Shown: positions 32,953-41,378 of the stretch, in pieces
Numbering within the stretch: position 1 is the stretch's first letter
Layout: each line of letters starts with the position of its first letter
DNA from: an uncultured Bacteroidales bacterium
GTDB taxonomy: Bacteria > Bacteroidota > Bacteroidia > Bacteroidales > UBA932
Assembly: GCA_905235085.1 (NCBI GenBank)
Contig: CAJOKD010000013.1
Location: 1 to 51,770, forward strand
DNA: 51,770 nt
Reading direction: 5' to 3'
Program-made: the position numbers and the translations under genes
Notes under the pieces: generated by a model
What the model was told of the DNA's origin: nothing
What the model saw: only the letters and a program-made list of their open reading frames with translations
Database searches by the model: none

Positions 32953-33308
32953 ATGGATACACAGAAGGTCAAGTTATCCATACGTTACAACTTCAATGCT
33001 GCACACAGCAAGTACCGCGGTACAGGAGCAGGTTCAGACAACAAGGCCAGGATGCAGGACTACCGGGGGAAGGTCTTCACCGTATCTATCATTGCGAGAA
33101 CGTTCTCGACCGGTGTTCCGGCCTGTACGTTGTGGCAGGAACAGCAGATGTATCCGCCATCCTTGCCCAATGTCTCCAGGCACATCCGTGTTTCAGCTAT
33201 CACTTCATCGACAGTGCCCTTGGGCAGGATCCGCTGGTTCTCGATACCTCCGTGGAATATGAGATCCTTCCCGAACGCTCTCTTGGAGTCATCCGTTCCA
33301 TATCATAA
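32953..33308 (+). pseudogene. Unrecognised gene with a one-base frameshift in a G-run
   Basis: An ATG at 32953 opens MDTQKVKLSIRYNFNAAHSK and reads well to about 33066. After the GGGGG run at 33065-33069, coding-like codons continue in a different frame: GLHRIYHCENVLDRCSGLY, then VVAGTADVSAILAQCLQAHP, HFIDSALGQDPLVLDTSVEY, to a TAA at 33306-33308. Adding one G (six instead of five) joins both parts into one ORF of about 118 residues. The downstream frame has no start codon of its own. The family was not recognised. The gene is divergent from the acyltransferase. Either a real mutation or a homopolymer sequencing error explains it. Confidence 0.6.
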
Positions 33309-33366
33309 ATGCTTGAAAACGTATATATACAAGGTTAAAAAATGTACGAAATAATCGAATAATTGT

Positions 33367-33374
33367 TATCTTCG
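33367..33374 (+). promoter_or_regulatory. -7 promoter element of the porin-like gene
   Basis: TATCTTCG, one mismatch from TAnnTTTG, 23 bases before the ATG at 33398. No good -33 element was found in the AT-rich stretch upstream. Confidence 0.45.
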
Positions 33375-33397
33375 CGGCGCTAACCACAGACAATCCG

Positions 33398-34399
33398 ATG
33401 AGAAGGATCTTTGAAGCGGTTTTTGCCGCACTACTGATAAATGTCTTTGCAGTCCGGGCACAGGAGCCCGTTGAAATGCTGTACTTTGAGGCACGTGCCG
33501 GCCTGGGCCTGAACCTGGACTCGGACGGAGCTCCCCATATGGGTCCCTCCATCGACTATCTGAACTTTCACGCGGCAGGACATCTTTCTCCGACTGTTAG
33601 CTATCGGTTGAGGCAGCGTTTCACGAAACCTCTCTACAGTCCGGATTATCCTCTCAACGGAACGGACTTCCTCTGGGTGGACTGGGCACCGTCGTACAAG
33701 TGGCACTTCTCAGCTGGCAAGCTGCCTGTGCTGCTCGGCGGTTTCGAATGGGATACCCAACCCATAGATGTCTATTATTGGAGCGGCTTCTGCAACCACG
33801 TCGCTGAAGTCTATGCGCTTGGTCTCCAATCTTTCTGGACTCCTGTAAAGGGTCAGACCATCTCGTTCCAGGCCACCCAGTCGCCTTGGTCTCGCGGGAC
33901 TTGGGACTGCTTTGCCTTCAATCTGGGCTGGTTGGGCAACTTCGCACCCTGGTGGAAGACCATCTGGAGCATCAACCATATGGATGATGTTCAGGGCGGG
34001 GGTATGCAGTACATCTCTCTGGGCAACCGCTTCGAAACCTGTAGATGGGCCCTGGAGATGGACTTGATGGACAGGGAAGCCATCCACAGGAAGCAGAAGT
34101 CCTTTTCGGACTACAGCCTTATCGCGCGGCTGGTCTATGGCGCCGACAAATGGAATGTGTTCCTGAAGGGTGGTTACGACTATAATGATGCAGGCAATGC
34201 CGGTACTGACGGTGTTTCCTTCGATTTCAATTATCCTGCGGGACTTGAATATATCTATGCGGGCGGCGGTGCGGAATTCTTTCCTCTCGGCAGCCGTAAG
34301 CTCCGCATACACTTTTTCCTTATGACCGATAACCTGCATAAGGCTCTGTGCCTCCAGACAGGACTTACCTGGCGTTTCAACCTTATCGACAAACCGTAG
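33398..34399 (+). CDS. Porin-like outer-membrane protein (OprO/OprP-like)
   Basis: 333 residues with a signal peptide (IFEAVFAALLINVFAVRA). The mature chain is beta-rich with many aromatic residues and short polar turns: YFEARAGLGLNLDSDG, YRLRQRFTKPLYSPDYPLNG, DFLWVDWAPSYKWHFSAGKL, and a terminal strand GLTWRFNLIDKP. This pattern resembles phosphate-selective porin O/P family proteins and other Bacteroidota porins of about 330-400 residues. It is followed two bases later by an inner-membrane nucleoside-recognition protein, so the pair may form a route for a small solute across both membranes. The solute is not known. Confidence 0.72.
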   Translation: MRRIFEAVFAALLINVFAVRAQEPVEMLYFEARAGLGLNLDSDGAPHMGPSIDYLNFHAAGHLSPTVSYRLRQRFTKPLYSPDYPLNGTDFLWVDWAPSYKWHFSAGKLPVLLGGFEWDTQPIDVYYWSGFCNHVAEVYALGLQSFWTPVKGQTISFQATQSPWSRGTWDCFAFNLGWLGNFAPWWKTIWSINHMDDVQGGGMQYISLGNRFETCRWALEMDLMDREAIHRKQKSFSDYSLIARLVYGADKWNVFLKGGYDYNDAGNAGTDGVSFDFNYPAGLEYIYAGGGAEFFPLGSRKLRIHFFLMTDNLHKALCLQTGLTWRFNLIDKP

Positions 34400-34401
34400 T
34401 T

Positions 34402-35556
34402 ATGAAGATATCTCCTCGCAGACGTCCCCTCGTGGAAGCGCTTGTCTTCCTGGCTGTCCTGGTGGCCGTATTCGTTCCTCTGGCCATAAAGATGGGCGGC
34501 GGCAATATGCTGAAGACCATAATGGCCACAGCACACGATCTCCTTCTGAACACCGTGTTCTACCTTATGGGCATCACGGTCCTCACCGGAGCCTTGTCCA
34601 AGCTGATGTCGGAGTTCGGCGTGGTCAGTCTGCTGGAACGCATTCTCAGGCCTCTTATGAAGCCTCTGTACAACCTTCCCGGAGTGGCTGCACTTGGCGG
34701 CGTGATGACATTTCTCTCGGACAATCCAGCCATCATATCCCTCTCCAAGGACAAGACATTCTCCTCATTCTTCAAGAAATACCAGCTTATCTCGCTGACG
34801 AATTTCGGGACTGCCTTCGGAATGGGCTTCGTGGTCATCATAACGATGATCGGATACGGACAGGTGGCAGGAGCCTTGGTGGGCCTATTCGGAGCCATCT
34901 GCGGCTCCATCATCTCGACCCGCATAATGCAGCGCAAGTGTCTCAAGGCATATCCTGAACTGGATACTCCGGTGCACGAAAAATTGAGTGAGGAGTCATT
35001 GGATGAGGCTTTCCAGGAAGACGACGATCCGTCGCAGCACAGCATATTCATGCGTTTCCTCAATGCCATCCTGGATGGAGGAAAGAATGGTGTGGATCTC
35101 GGCCTGCAGATTATCCCGGGGGTGCTGATCATCACTAGCGCAGTCATAATGATTACCTTTGGGACCGGCCCTGAGGGTGTCTACAACGGTTCTTCATCGC
35201 AAGGTGTACCGATCCTCCCTTGGTTGGCGGAGAAGATACACTGGGTGTTCGAATGGCTCTTCGGCTTCGAGCATATGGAGCTTATCGCTTTCCCGATGAC
35301 GGCACTCGGTGCAGTAGGTGCTTCGCTGGGGTTGCTGCCGACCTTCAATGCTGCCGGAATCCTCGACGGCAATGCGATTGCCGTATTCACAGCCATCGGA
35401 ATGTGCTGGAGCGGTTTCCTTTCCACCCATACCGCGATGCTCGACTCCCTGGGCTACAGGAAAGTAATTTCCAAGGCTCTAGGTGCACACGCGGTGGCAG
35501 GTCTGTGCGCAGGGGTCATAGCGCACTTCCTCTATCTGCTTGTCTCCCTGATCTGA
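34402..35556 (+). CDS. Nucleoside-recognition (Gate) domain membrane protein
   Basis: 384 residues from the ATG at 34402 (MKISPRRRPLVEALVFLAVL), two bases after the porin stop. About nine transmembrane segments are visible, with the Gate-domain pattern LMSEFGVVSLLERILRPLMK followed by LYNLPGVAALGGVMTFLSDN and a second half with LGLQIIPGVLIITSAVIMIT, MELIAFPMTALGAVGASLGL and MCWSGFLSTHTAMLDSLGYR. Related proteins (spore maturation, YjiH/YjiG, nucleoside transporter Gate domains) are thought to move nucleosides or other small molecules, but many are untested. A hydrophilic acidic loop (about residues 190-225) sits between the halves. Confidence 0.8.
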   Translation: MKISPRRRPLVEALVFLAVLVAVFVPLAIKMGGGNMLKTIMATAHDLLLNTVFYLMGITVLTGALSKLMSEFGVVSLLERILRPLMKPLYNLPGVAALGGVMTFLSDNPAIISLSKDKTFSSFFKKYQLISLTNFGTAFGMGFVVIITMIGYGQVAGALVGLFGAICGSIISTRIMQRKCLKAYPELDTPVHEKLSEESLDEAFQEDDDPSQHSIFMRFLNAILDGGKNGVDLGLQIIPGVLIITSAVIMITFGTGPEGVYNGSSSQGVPILPWLAEKIHWVFEWLFGFEHMELIAFPMTALGAVGASLGLLPTFNAAGILDGNAIAVFTAIGMCWSGFLSTHTAMLDSLGYRKVISKALGAHAVAGLCAGVIAHFLYLLVSLI

Positions 35557-35580
35557 CGCGGCACATTTTTCTGGGAAATC

Positions 35581-35612
35581 CTTGTATTCTTTTGAAATAC
35601 TTCGTAACTTGC
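35581..35612 (+). promoter_or_regulatory. Candidate promoter of the glutamine leader operon
   Basis: CTTG at 35581-35584, a 20-base spacer, then TAACTTGC at 35605-35612. This is a relaxed match to TTTG-N20-TAnnTTTG. Transcription would begin near 35619, about 20 bases before the leader ORF. It lies 25 bases after the stop of the preceding membrane-protein gene. Confidence 0.45.
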
Positions 35613-35637
35613 GGGCGATTATTAAATCGACTTCAAT

Positions 35638-35718
35638 ATGATGATTCGCATCTGCAACTATCAGCAGAACCAGCAGTCCTGTGGCCAGCAGTCCCAGGTT
35701 GTTCCTTCGTGCGTATAA
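35638..35718 (+). CDS. 26-residue glutamine-rich leader peptide
   Basis: ATG at 35638 (a second ATG follows immediately) to TAA at 35716-35718. The product starts MMIRICNYQQNQQSCG and continues with a further QQ, a single Q and VVPSCV. Seven of 26 codons are glutamine, all CAG, at codons 9, 10, 12, 13, 17, 18 and 20. The ORF is followed 46 bases later by a strong intrinsic terminator (35765-35806) and then by the glutamine synthetase gene glnN at 35846. A short ORF packed with codons for the amino acid made downstream, followed by a terminator, is the classic layout of a ribosome-mediated attenuator. Alternatives are a small cysteine-containing secreted or regulatory peptide. Translation itself is not proven by sequence. 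Confidence 0.6.
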   Translation: MMIRICNYQQNQQSCGQQSQVVPSCV

Positions 35719-35764
35719 CTTCCGGCCGTATGCGACACATTAAAGATAAATACGATACAATATA

Positions 35765-35806
35765 GTACAGAGGCTGGTCCCGAGGGAATCAGCCTCTGTA
35801 CTTTTT
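35765..35806 (+). terminator. Intrinsic terminator between the leader peptide and glnN (candidate attenuator)
   Basis: GTACAGAGGCTG (35765-35776) pairs perfectly with 35790-35801 around a 13-base loop and is followed by TTTTT (35802-35806). It lies inside what looks like the glnN leader, 40 bases before the start codon. GCTGGTC (35773-35779), which overlaps the 5' arm, can instead pair with GGCCAGC (35683-35689) inside the leader ORF; ACCAGC at 35669-35674 offers a second site, helped by CTGT (35679-35682) with ACAG (35767-35770). Those pairings would prevent the terminator. Confidence 0.75.
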
Positions 35807-35845
35807 AAGGGAATGATTAGTTTTTAAGTATAGTGTATTATCGTT

Positions 35846-38020
35846 ATGGACAGATTTGATTTGGTCAAGGAATCCTTCGTCAGGAAGGCGGTGACAGCAG
35901 AGGCACCGGAGAGAAAGGTTTCAGACTGGTACGGAGAACTGGTTTTCGACCGCGCCAAGATGTGCAAGTATCTCGACCCGGACACTCTCCGGGCGTTGCT
36001 TGCCTGCATAGAGGGAGGCAAACCTCTGGACCGCAAGACAGCTGACGGCGTTGCTCGCGGGATGAAGGAGTGGGCGATGGATCACGGAGTGACTCACGTC
36101 ACACATTGGTTCCAGCCTCTTACGGAAGGTACTGCCGAAAAACACGACTCCCTTATCGATTATGATGGCAAGGGAGGCGTAATTGAAACTTTCGACGGCA
36201 AGATGCTGGCACAGCAGGAGCCGGATGCATCTTCTTTTCCGAGCGGTGGAATCCGGGCTACTTTCGAAGCCCGAGGCTATACCGCTTGGGATCCGACATC
36301 ACCGGTCTTCATATTGGACGATACTCTATGTATACCGACGGTTTTCGTATCCTACACCGGCGAAGCGTTGGACTACAAGATGCCGCTCAAGCGCGCCCTC
36401 AAGGCAGTAAGCGATGCAGCAGTTCCTATCTGCCGTCTGTTCGACCCGTCTGTGTCGAAGGTTTTTTCCTACCTCGGATGGGAACAGGAGTATTTCCTTG
36501 TGGATGAGTCGCTTTATGCTGCGCGTACCGACCTGATGATTACGGGACGTACCTTGTTCGGCCACAGTTCCTCCAGAAACCAGCAACTGGACGATCACTA
36601 TTTCGCGGCCATTCCGGCGCGCGTCGCCTCTTTTATGCGTGACCTGGAGGTGGCTGCCTATCGTCTTGGCATCCCGCTTAAGACCCGCCATAATGAAGTT
36701 GCCCCTAACCAGTTCGAATTGGCTCCGATCTATGGAGAAACCAACCTCTCCAACGACCAGAACCAACTCGTGATGAACCTTATGAACCGGATTGCCAGGA
36801 AACACGGTTTCGTGGTCCTGCTGCACGAGAAACCTTTCGACGGTATCAACGGATCGGGTAAGCATAACAACTGGTCGTTAGGTACGGATAACGGCACTCA
36901 ACTTCTTGCTCCGGGCAAGGATGCCAAGGGGAACCTCCAGTTCATCACTTTTTTCGTGAACGTACTGGCTGCAGTACAGAAGCATAACGGGCTGATGAAG
37001 GCTACCATCGCCAGTGCCACGAACGCCCACCGCCTGGGAGCCAACGAGGCACCGCCTGCCATCGTGTCTGCCTTTCTGGGCCGGACGATGACCGAGGTGC
37101 TCCGCAAACTGCTGGAGCTTCCATCCGACACTCCGATTGAAATAGCGGGGAAGAAGGGAAAGAGCGTGGGACTAGTGGAGATTCCTGAGATATTCGTTGA
37201 CAACACCGACCGCAACCGTACTTCGCCGTTCGCATTCACCGGAAATCGTTTCGAGTTCCGTGCCGTGGGCTCTTCTGCTAACTGTGCCGGAGCTATGACC
37301 ACCCTGAACGCCATCGTCGCGGAGCAGCTTATCGATTTCAAATCCGCGGTGGATGTAGAGCTGGCGGCAGGCAAGTCACTGCAGGTCGCGGTAATGGACT
37401 CTCTCAAACCTATCATCGCTTCTATCATAGATACAGTCTGTTTCGATGGGAACGGCTATACCGAGGAGTGGAAGGCGGAAGCTTTGCGCCGCGGGCTGGA
37501 TGTCGAAACGAATGTTCCGAAAATGTTCTGCGAGTTCACCAATCCGGCATCCGTAGAAATGTTCACCAAGACCGGAGTATATACGGAGAAAGAGCTTGTT
37601 GCCCGGAACGAGGTCAAGTGGGAGACCTACATCAAGAAGGTCCAGATCGAGTCCCGCGTTATGGTCCGGATGGCACTGAACCATATCATCCCTGCCGCCC
37701 TTGAATACAAATCCAAGCTCTTGCAGACTGTTACCTTGGCGAAGGGCGTGTATGGCAACCTCGACGGCTGTGCCACCGAGCTGAGGTTATTGGAAGACAT
37801 CAACAAGTATGTCGATGACATCCAAGTCAAGGCTAACCGGATGCGTGAGGCCCGCAAAGCTGTCAACGGAATCGAGGATATCTATGAGCGTGCCCTCGGT
37901 TACCACGAGATAGCCGAGAGTTTCGCGGCCTTGAGACGTCCGATCGACAAGCTCGAAGAACTGGTGGACAACAAGATATGGCCACTTCCTAAGTATCGCG
38001 AGATGCTGTTCATCAACTAG
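35846..38020 (+). CDS. glnN: Glutamine synthetase type III
   Basis: 724 residues, typical of the large GSIII enzymes of Bacteroidota and cyanobacteria. It makes glutamine from glutamate, ammonia and ATP in the cytosol. Seen are the N-terminal MKEWAMDHGVTHVTHWFQPL and TEGTAEKHDS region, FPSGGIRATFEARGYTAWDP, the metal-binding WEQEYFLVDE, LKTRHNEVAPNQFELAPIY, and NGSGKHNNWSLGTDNG. The gene follows a glutamine-codon-rich mini-ORF and a terminator, and is followed 21 bases later by pyrG. No other convincing promoter was seen between the terminator and the ATG, so expression probably depends on reading through the terminator. Confidence 0.96.
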   Translation: MDRFDLVKESFVRKAVTAEAPERKVSDWYGELVFDRAKMCKYLDPDTLRALLACIEGGKPLDRKTADGVARGMKEWAMDHGVTHVTHWFQPLTEGTAEKHDSLIDYDGKGGVIETFDGKMLAQQEPDASSFPSGGIRATFEARGYTAWDPTSPVFILDDTLCIPTVFVSYTGEALDYKMPLKRALKAVSDAAVPICRLFDPSVSKVFSYLGWEQEYFLVDESLYAARTDLMITGRTLFGHSSSRNQQLDDHYFAAIPARVASFMRDLEVAAYRLGIPLKTRHNEVAPNQFELAPIYGETNLSNDQNQLVMNLMNRIARKHGFVVLLHEKPFDGINGSGKHNNWSLGTDNGTQLLAPGKDAKGNLQFITFFVNVLAAVQKHNGLMKATIASATNAHRLGANEAPPAIVSAFLGRTMTEVLRKLLELPSDTPIEIAGKKGKSVGLVEIPEIFVDNTDRNRTSPFAFTGNRFEFRAVGSSANCAGAMTTLNAIVAEQLIDFKSAVDVELAAGKSLQVAVMDSLKPIIASIIDTVCFDGNGYTEEWKAEALRRGLDVETNVPKMFCEFTNPASVEMFTKTGVYTEKELVARNEVKWETYIKKVQIESRVMVRMALNHIIPAALEYKSKLLQTVTLAKGVYGNLDGCATELRLLEDINKYVDDIQVKANRMREARKAVNGIEDIYERALGYHEIAESFAALRRPIDKLEELVDNKIWPLPKYREMLFIN

Positions 38021-38041
38021 TCTGACCAGGAACTGAAATCG

Positions 38042-39658
38042 ATGGATACGAAATACATTTTCATTACGGGCGGTGTGGTCTCATCCCTGGGCAAGGGTAT
38101 CATTTCCGCAAGTATCGGGAAGTTGCTGCAAGCCCGCGGCTTCAAGGTCACCATACAGAAATTCGACCCTTACATCAATATCGATCCCGGAACGCTCAAT
38201 CCATACGAGCACGGCGAATGCTATGTCACGACCGATGGGATGGAGACGGACCTGGACCTTGGACACTATGAGCGTTTCACGGGCATCCATACCACGAAAG
38301 ACAACTCCATTACGACGGGGCGTATCTACAAGACCGTCATTGACAGGGAGCGTAGGGGCGATTATCTTGGAAAGACCATCCAGGTCGTACCGCATATTAC
38401 CGACGAGATCAAGCGGAGGATGCTGCGTAGGGATGTGGAAGGGGAGGAACTGGACTTCGTGATCACCGAGGTGGGCGGTACCATAGGTGATATCGAAAGC
38501 GCACCTTTTATGGAAGCTATCCGTCAGATGCGCTGGCAGCTCGGCCGCGACGCCGTCTGCGTGCACCTGACATATGTGCCATACCTGAAGGCCGCTGGAG
38601 AACTTAAGACAAAACCTACCCAGCACAGTGTCAAGGAGTTGCAGGGAATGGGCATCCAACCCGACATCCTGGTCCTCCGTACTGAACGGCATCTTGACGA
38701 TGCCTTGCGGATGAAGGTGGCATCTTTCTGCAATGTCGACCTGGAGTGCGTCATCCAGAGTGAGGATATGCCCAGTATCTACGAGGTTCCCGTCAATATG
38801 CAACGCCAGGGACTCGATGCCGCGATTATGAGGAAGATCGGCATCCCAGTAGGCGAGACACCTGCGATGAAGTCCTGGCACGATTTCCTGGAGAAACAGA
38901 AGGCAGCAACTCAGGAAGTGCAGGTCGCCCTTGTTGGCAAGTATGATCTGCAAGACGCCTACAAGAGCATACGGGAAAGCCTTAGCCTTGCGGGTATCTA
39001 CGATGAAGTGAAAGTCCGGATCAACTTCATCAACAGCGAAGGTATCACGAAAGAGAACATCGGAAGACAGCTCGCTGGAATGGCTGGCGTGGTGATCTGT
39101 CCCGGTTTCGGGCAACGGGGTATCGAAGGGAAGATAATCGCCGCCGGATATGCCCGTACGAATGATATTCCTTGTTTCGGAATATGCCTGGGAATGCAGA
39201 TGATGGTGATCGAGTTCGCCCGGAACGTCCTCGGTCTGTCCGATGCGGACAGCAGCGAGATGGATCCGGCTACGCCTCACAACGTCATCGACATTATGGA
39301 AGAACAGAAGAACATCACCCAGCTGGGCGGAACGATGAGGCTCGGGGCATATCTATGCCGTATCCGTTCCGGCAGCCGCACCAGCGAGGCTTATGGTGGT
39401 GTTGAGGACATTGTGGAACGCCATCGCCACCGCTATGAGTTCAACAACCGTTTCAAGGAAGGGTTTGAGAGTGCCGGGATGCAATGCGTGGGCGTGAATC
39501 CCGACAACGACCTGGTGGAGATCGTCGAGATTCCAGCGTTACGCTGGTACATAGGTACGCAGTTCCATCCTGAATATTCCTCTACCGTGCTGCATCCGCA
39601 TCCGCTTTTCATCAGTTTCATCAAGGCTTGCATCGACTATGGAACAACTCAAGCATGA
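38042..39658 (+). CDS. pyrG: CTP synthase
   Basis: 538 residues, full length. It converts UTP to CTP using ATP and glutamine-derived ammonia. The N-terminal amidoligase domain starts YIFITGGVVSSLGKGIISAS, with DPYINIDPGTLNPYEHGEC and EVGGTIGDIES. The C-terminal class I glutamine amidotransferase domain has the nucleophile cysteine in PCFGICLGMQM (near residue 380) and the QFHPEYSS histidine/glutamate pair. It sits between glnN and a PurF-family gene and overlaps the latter by 20 bases. This places a glutamine consumer in the same operon as the glutamine producer. Confidence 0.97.
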   Translation: MDTKYIFITGGVVSSLGKGIISASIGKLLQARGFKVTIQKFDPYINIDPGTLNPYEHGECYVTTDGMETDLDLGHYERFTGIHTTKDNSITTGRIYKTVIDRERRGDYLGKTIQVVPHITDEIKRRMLRRDVEGEELDFVITEVGGTIGDIESAPFMEAIRQMRWQLGRDAVCVHLTYVPYLKAAGELKTKPTQHSVKELQGMGIQPDILVLRTERHLDDALRMKVASFCNVDLECVIQSEDMPSIYEVPVNMQRQGLDAAIMRKIGIPVGETPAMKSWHDFLEKQKAATQEVQVALVGKYDLQDAYKSIRESLSLAGIYDEVKVRINFINSEGITKENIGRQLAGMAGVVICPGFGQRGIEGKIIAAGYARTNDIPCFGICLGMQMMVIEFARNVLGLSDADSSEMDPATPHNVIDIMEEQKNITQLGGTMRLGAYLCRIRSGSRTSEAYGGVEDIVERHRHRYEFNNRFKEGFESAGMQCVGVNPDNDLVEIVEIPALRWYIGTQFHPEYSSTVLHPHPLFISFIKACIDYGTTQA

Positions 39659-41378
39659 GTGTGGAGTGGCGATGATCCGCCTCTTGAAGCCGGTATCGTA
39701 TTATGTGAGTAAATACGGCTCTGAACGATATGCCCTAGAAAAGCTCTATCTGATGATGGAGAAGCAGCACAACCGCGGCCAGGAGGGCGCCGGAGTGGGC
39801 TGTGTCAACCTCGATGCCCCAGTCGGTGAGGAATATATGTTCCGTGAGAGGGTAGAAGGGAAAGATGCCATAACTGAAGTGTTCAAGCGGATCACCGGCG
39901 CTTTCACGGGACAGCTTTATATGGGTCACCTGCGTTATTCGACCACCGGGAAGAGCGGTATCCAGTATATACATCCGTTCCTCCGCAGGAATAACTGGAG
40001 GGCCAAGAATCTCTGTCTGTGCGGCAATTTCAATATGACGAATATCGACGAGATATTCCATCTCCTGACCGCCCAGGGACAGTCTCCTCGTCTCTTCAGT
40101 GATTCCTATATCACGCTCGAACTGATGGGACACAGACTGGACCGTGAAGTGGAGAGGTTGTTCGTGGAAGCGGAGGGAATGGGTCTCAAGGGAACCGACA
40201 TAACCCGTTACATTGATGATAACGTATTGATTGAGAATGTGCTGCGCACCACGATTCCACATTTCGATGGGGGCTATGTGATGTGCGGTCTGACCGGAAG
40301 CGGCGAGATGTTCGCGGTGCGTGACCCTTGGGGCATCCGTCCTGCATTCTGGTACCGGGATGACGAAGTGGTGGTCGTGGCAAGCGAGCGACCTGTAATC
40401 CAGACTACATTCAACCTTCAGGCTGACGATATCAATGAACTCTTGCCAGGGCAGTCCCTCATCGTCCGGAAGAGTGGGGAACTCAGCATTGAACGTATAC
40501 TCCCTCCGGCAGCTCTAAGCGCCTGTTCCTTCGAGCGCATCTATTTCAGCCGTGGTTCCGACAGGGATATTTATCTGGAGCGGAAGCGCCTTGGTGAACA
40601 GCTTGTTCCAGCGATCATCAAGGCTATAGACGGGGAAGTCACGGATACAGTTTTCACCTATATACCAAACACCGCCGAGGTGGCATTCCACGGGATGACG
40701 GACGGTGTGCGGAGACTTGACCACGATGTCAGGATCGAAAAAGTTGTCTGGAAGGATATCAAGCTTCGCACCTTCATTACCGAGGACAGCGAGCGCAATG
40801 ATCTGGCTGCACACGTTTATGACGTAACTTACGGCTCACTGGTTCCGTACAAGGACAACCTGGTCGTCATCGATGACAGCATCGTCCGTGGAACCACCTT
40901 GAAGGAGAGCATTTTGAAGATACTGGACCGCCTGCATCCCAAGAAGATAGTGATGGTTTCCAGTTCGCCGCAGATCCGTTATCCGGACTATTATGGCATC
41001 GATATGTCCCATCTTGAGGAGCTTTGTGCCTTCAGGGCTGCAATGGCCCTTCTGCAGGAGCGTGGTATGCAGCAGCGGATTGAGGATATCTACCGGGCCT
41101 GCAAGTCCGATCCTTCGTCAGTCAACCACGTAAGGGGAATATACGAACCGTTCTCCGTCGGGGAAATCAACGGGAAGATTGCAGAAATGCTGCGCCCGCA
41201 GGGAATGCAAACTCCTGTGGAACTGGTGTTCCAGAGCATCGAGGGCCTGCATCAGGCTTGTCCTGACCATCCCGGCGACTGGTATTTCACCGGTCGTTAT
41301 CCGACACCTGGAGGCATACGCCTGTGCAACACGGCGTTTGTGGACTACGTTGAAAAGATGCTGCTGTCCAGTAACTAG
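39639..41378 (+). CDS. Amidophosphoribosyltransferase family protein (PurF-like)
   Basis: 579 residues. The N-terminus MEQLKHECGVAMIRLL has the class II amidotransferase cysteine (C8) after a short propeptide-like stretch, with LMMEKQHNRGQEGAGVGCVN and MGHLRYSTTGKSG following. The C-terminal half carries a phosphoribosyltransferase PRPP-loop NLVVIDDSIVRGTTLKESIL. PurF transfers glutamine ammonia to PRPP, the first committed purine step. It is longer than E. coli PurF (505 residues) and divergent between the two domains, as in a Bacteroidota-specific subgroup, so it may be a second paralogue with an altered role. Its stop codon overlaps the stop of the convergent GH27 gene within a CTAG sequence. 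Confidence 0.85.
   Translation: MEQLKHECGVAMIRLLKPVSYYVSKYGSERYALEKLYLMMEKQHNRGQEGAGVGCVNLDAPVGEEYMFRERVEGKDAITEVFKRITGAFTGQLYMGHLRYSTTGKSGIQYIHPFLRRNNWRAKNLCLCGNFNMTNIDEIFHLLTAQGQSPRLFSDSYITLELMGHRLDREVERLFVEAEGMGLKGTDITRYIDDNVLIENVLRTTIPHFDGGYVMCGLTGSGEMFAVRDPWGIRPAFWYRDDEVVVVASERPVIQTTFNLQADDINELLPGQSLIVRKSGELSIERILPPAALSACSFERIYFSRGSDRDIYLERKRLGEQLVPAIIKAIDGEVTDTVFTYIPNTAEVAFHGMTDGVRRLDHDVRIEKVVWKDIKLRTFITEDSERNDLAAHVYDVTYGSLVPYKDNLVVIDDSIVRGTTLKESILKILDRLHPKKIVMVSSSPQIRYPDYYGIDMSHLEELCAFRAAMALLQERGMQQRIEDIYRACKSDPSSVNHVRGIYEPFSVGEINGKIAEMLRPQGMQTPVELVFQSIEGLHQACPDHPGDWYFTGRYPTPGGIRLCNTAFVDYVEKMLLSSN

Noticed and set aside
32953..33308. 6-pyruvoyl-tetrahydropterin synthase (QueD) identity, suggested by YNFNAAHSKY
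   Set aside because: Only the short FNAAH-like start resembles QueD; the HGH zinc motif, the DF segment and the rest of the family pattern are absent in both frames.
38081..39280. A 399-codon minus-strand frame inside pyrG
   Set aside because: It is fully antisense to a textbook CTP synthase gene and shows no protein motifs.
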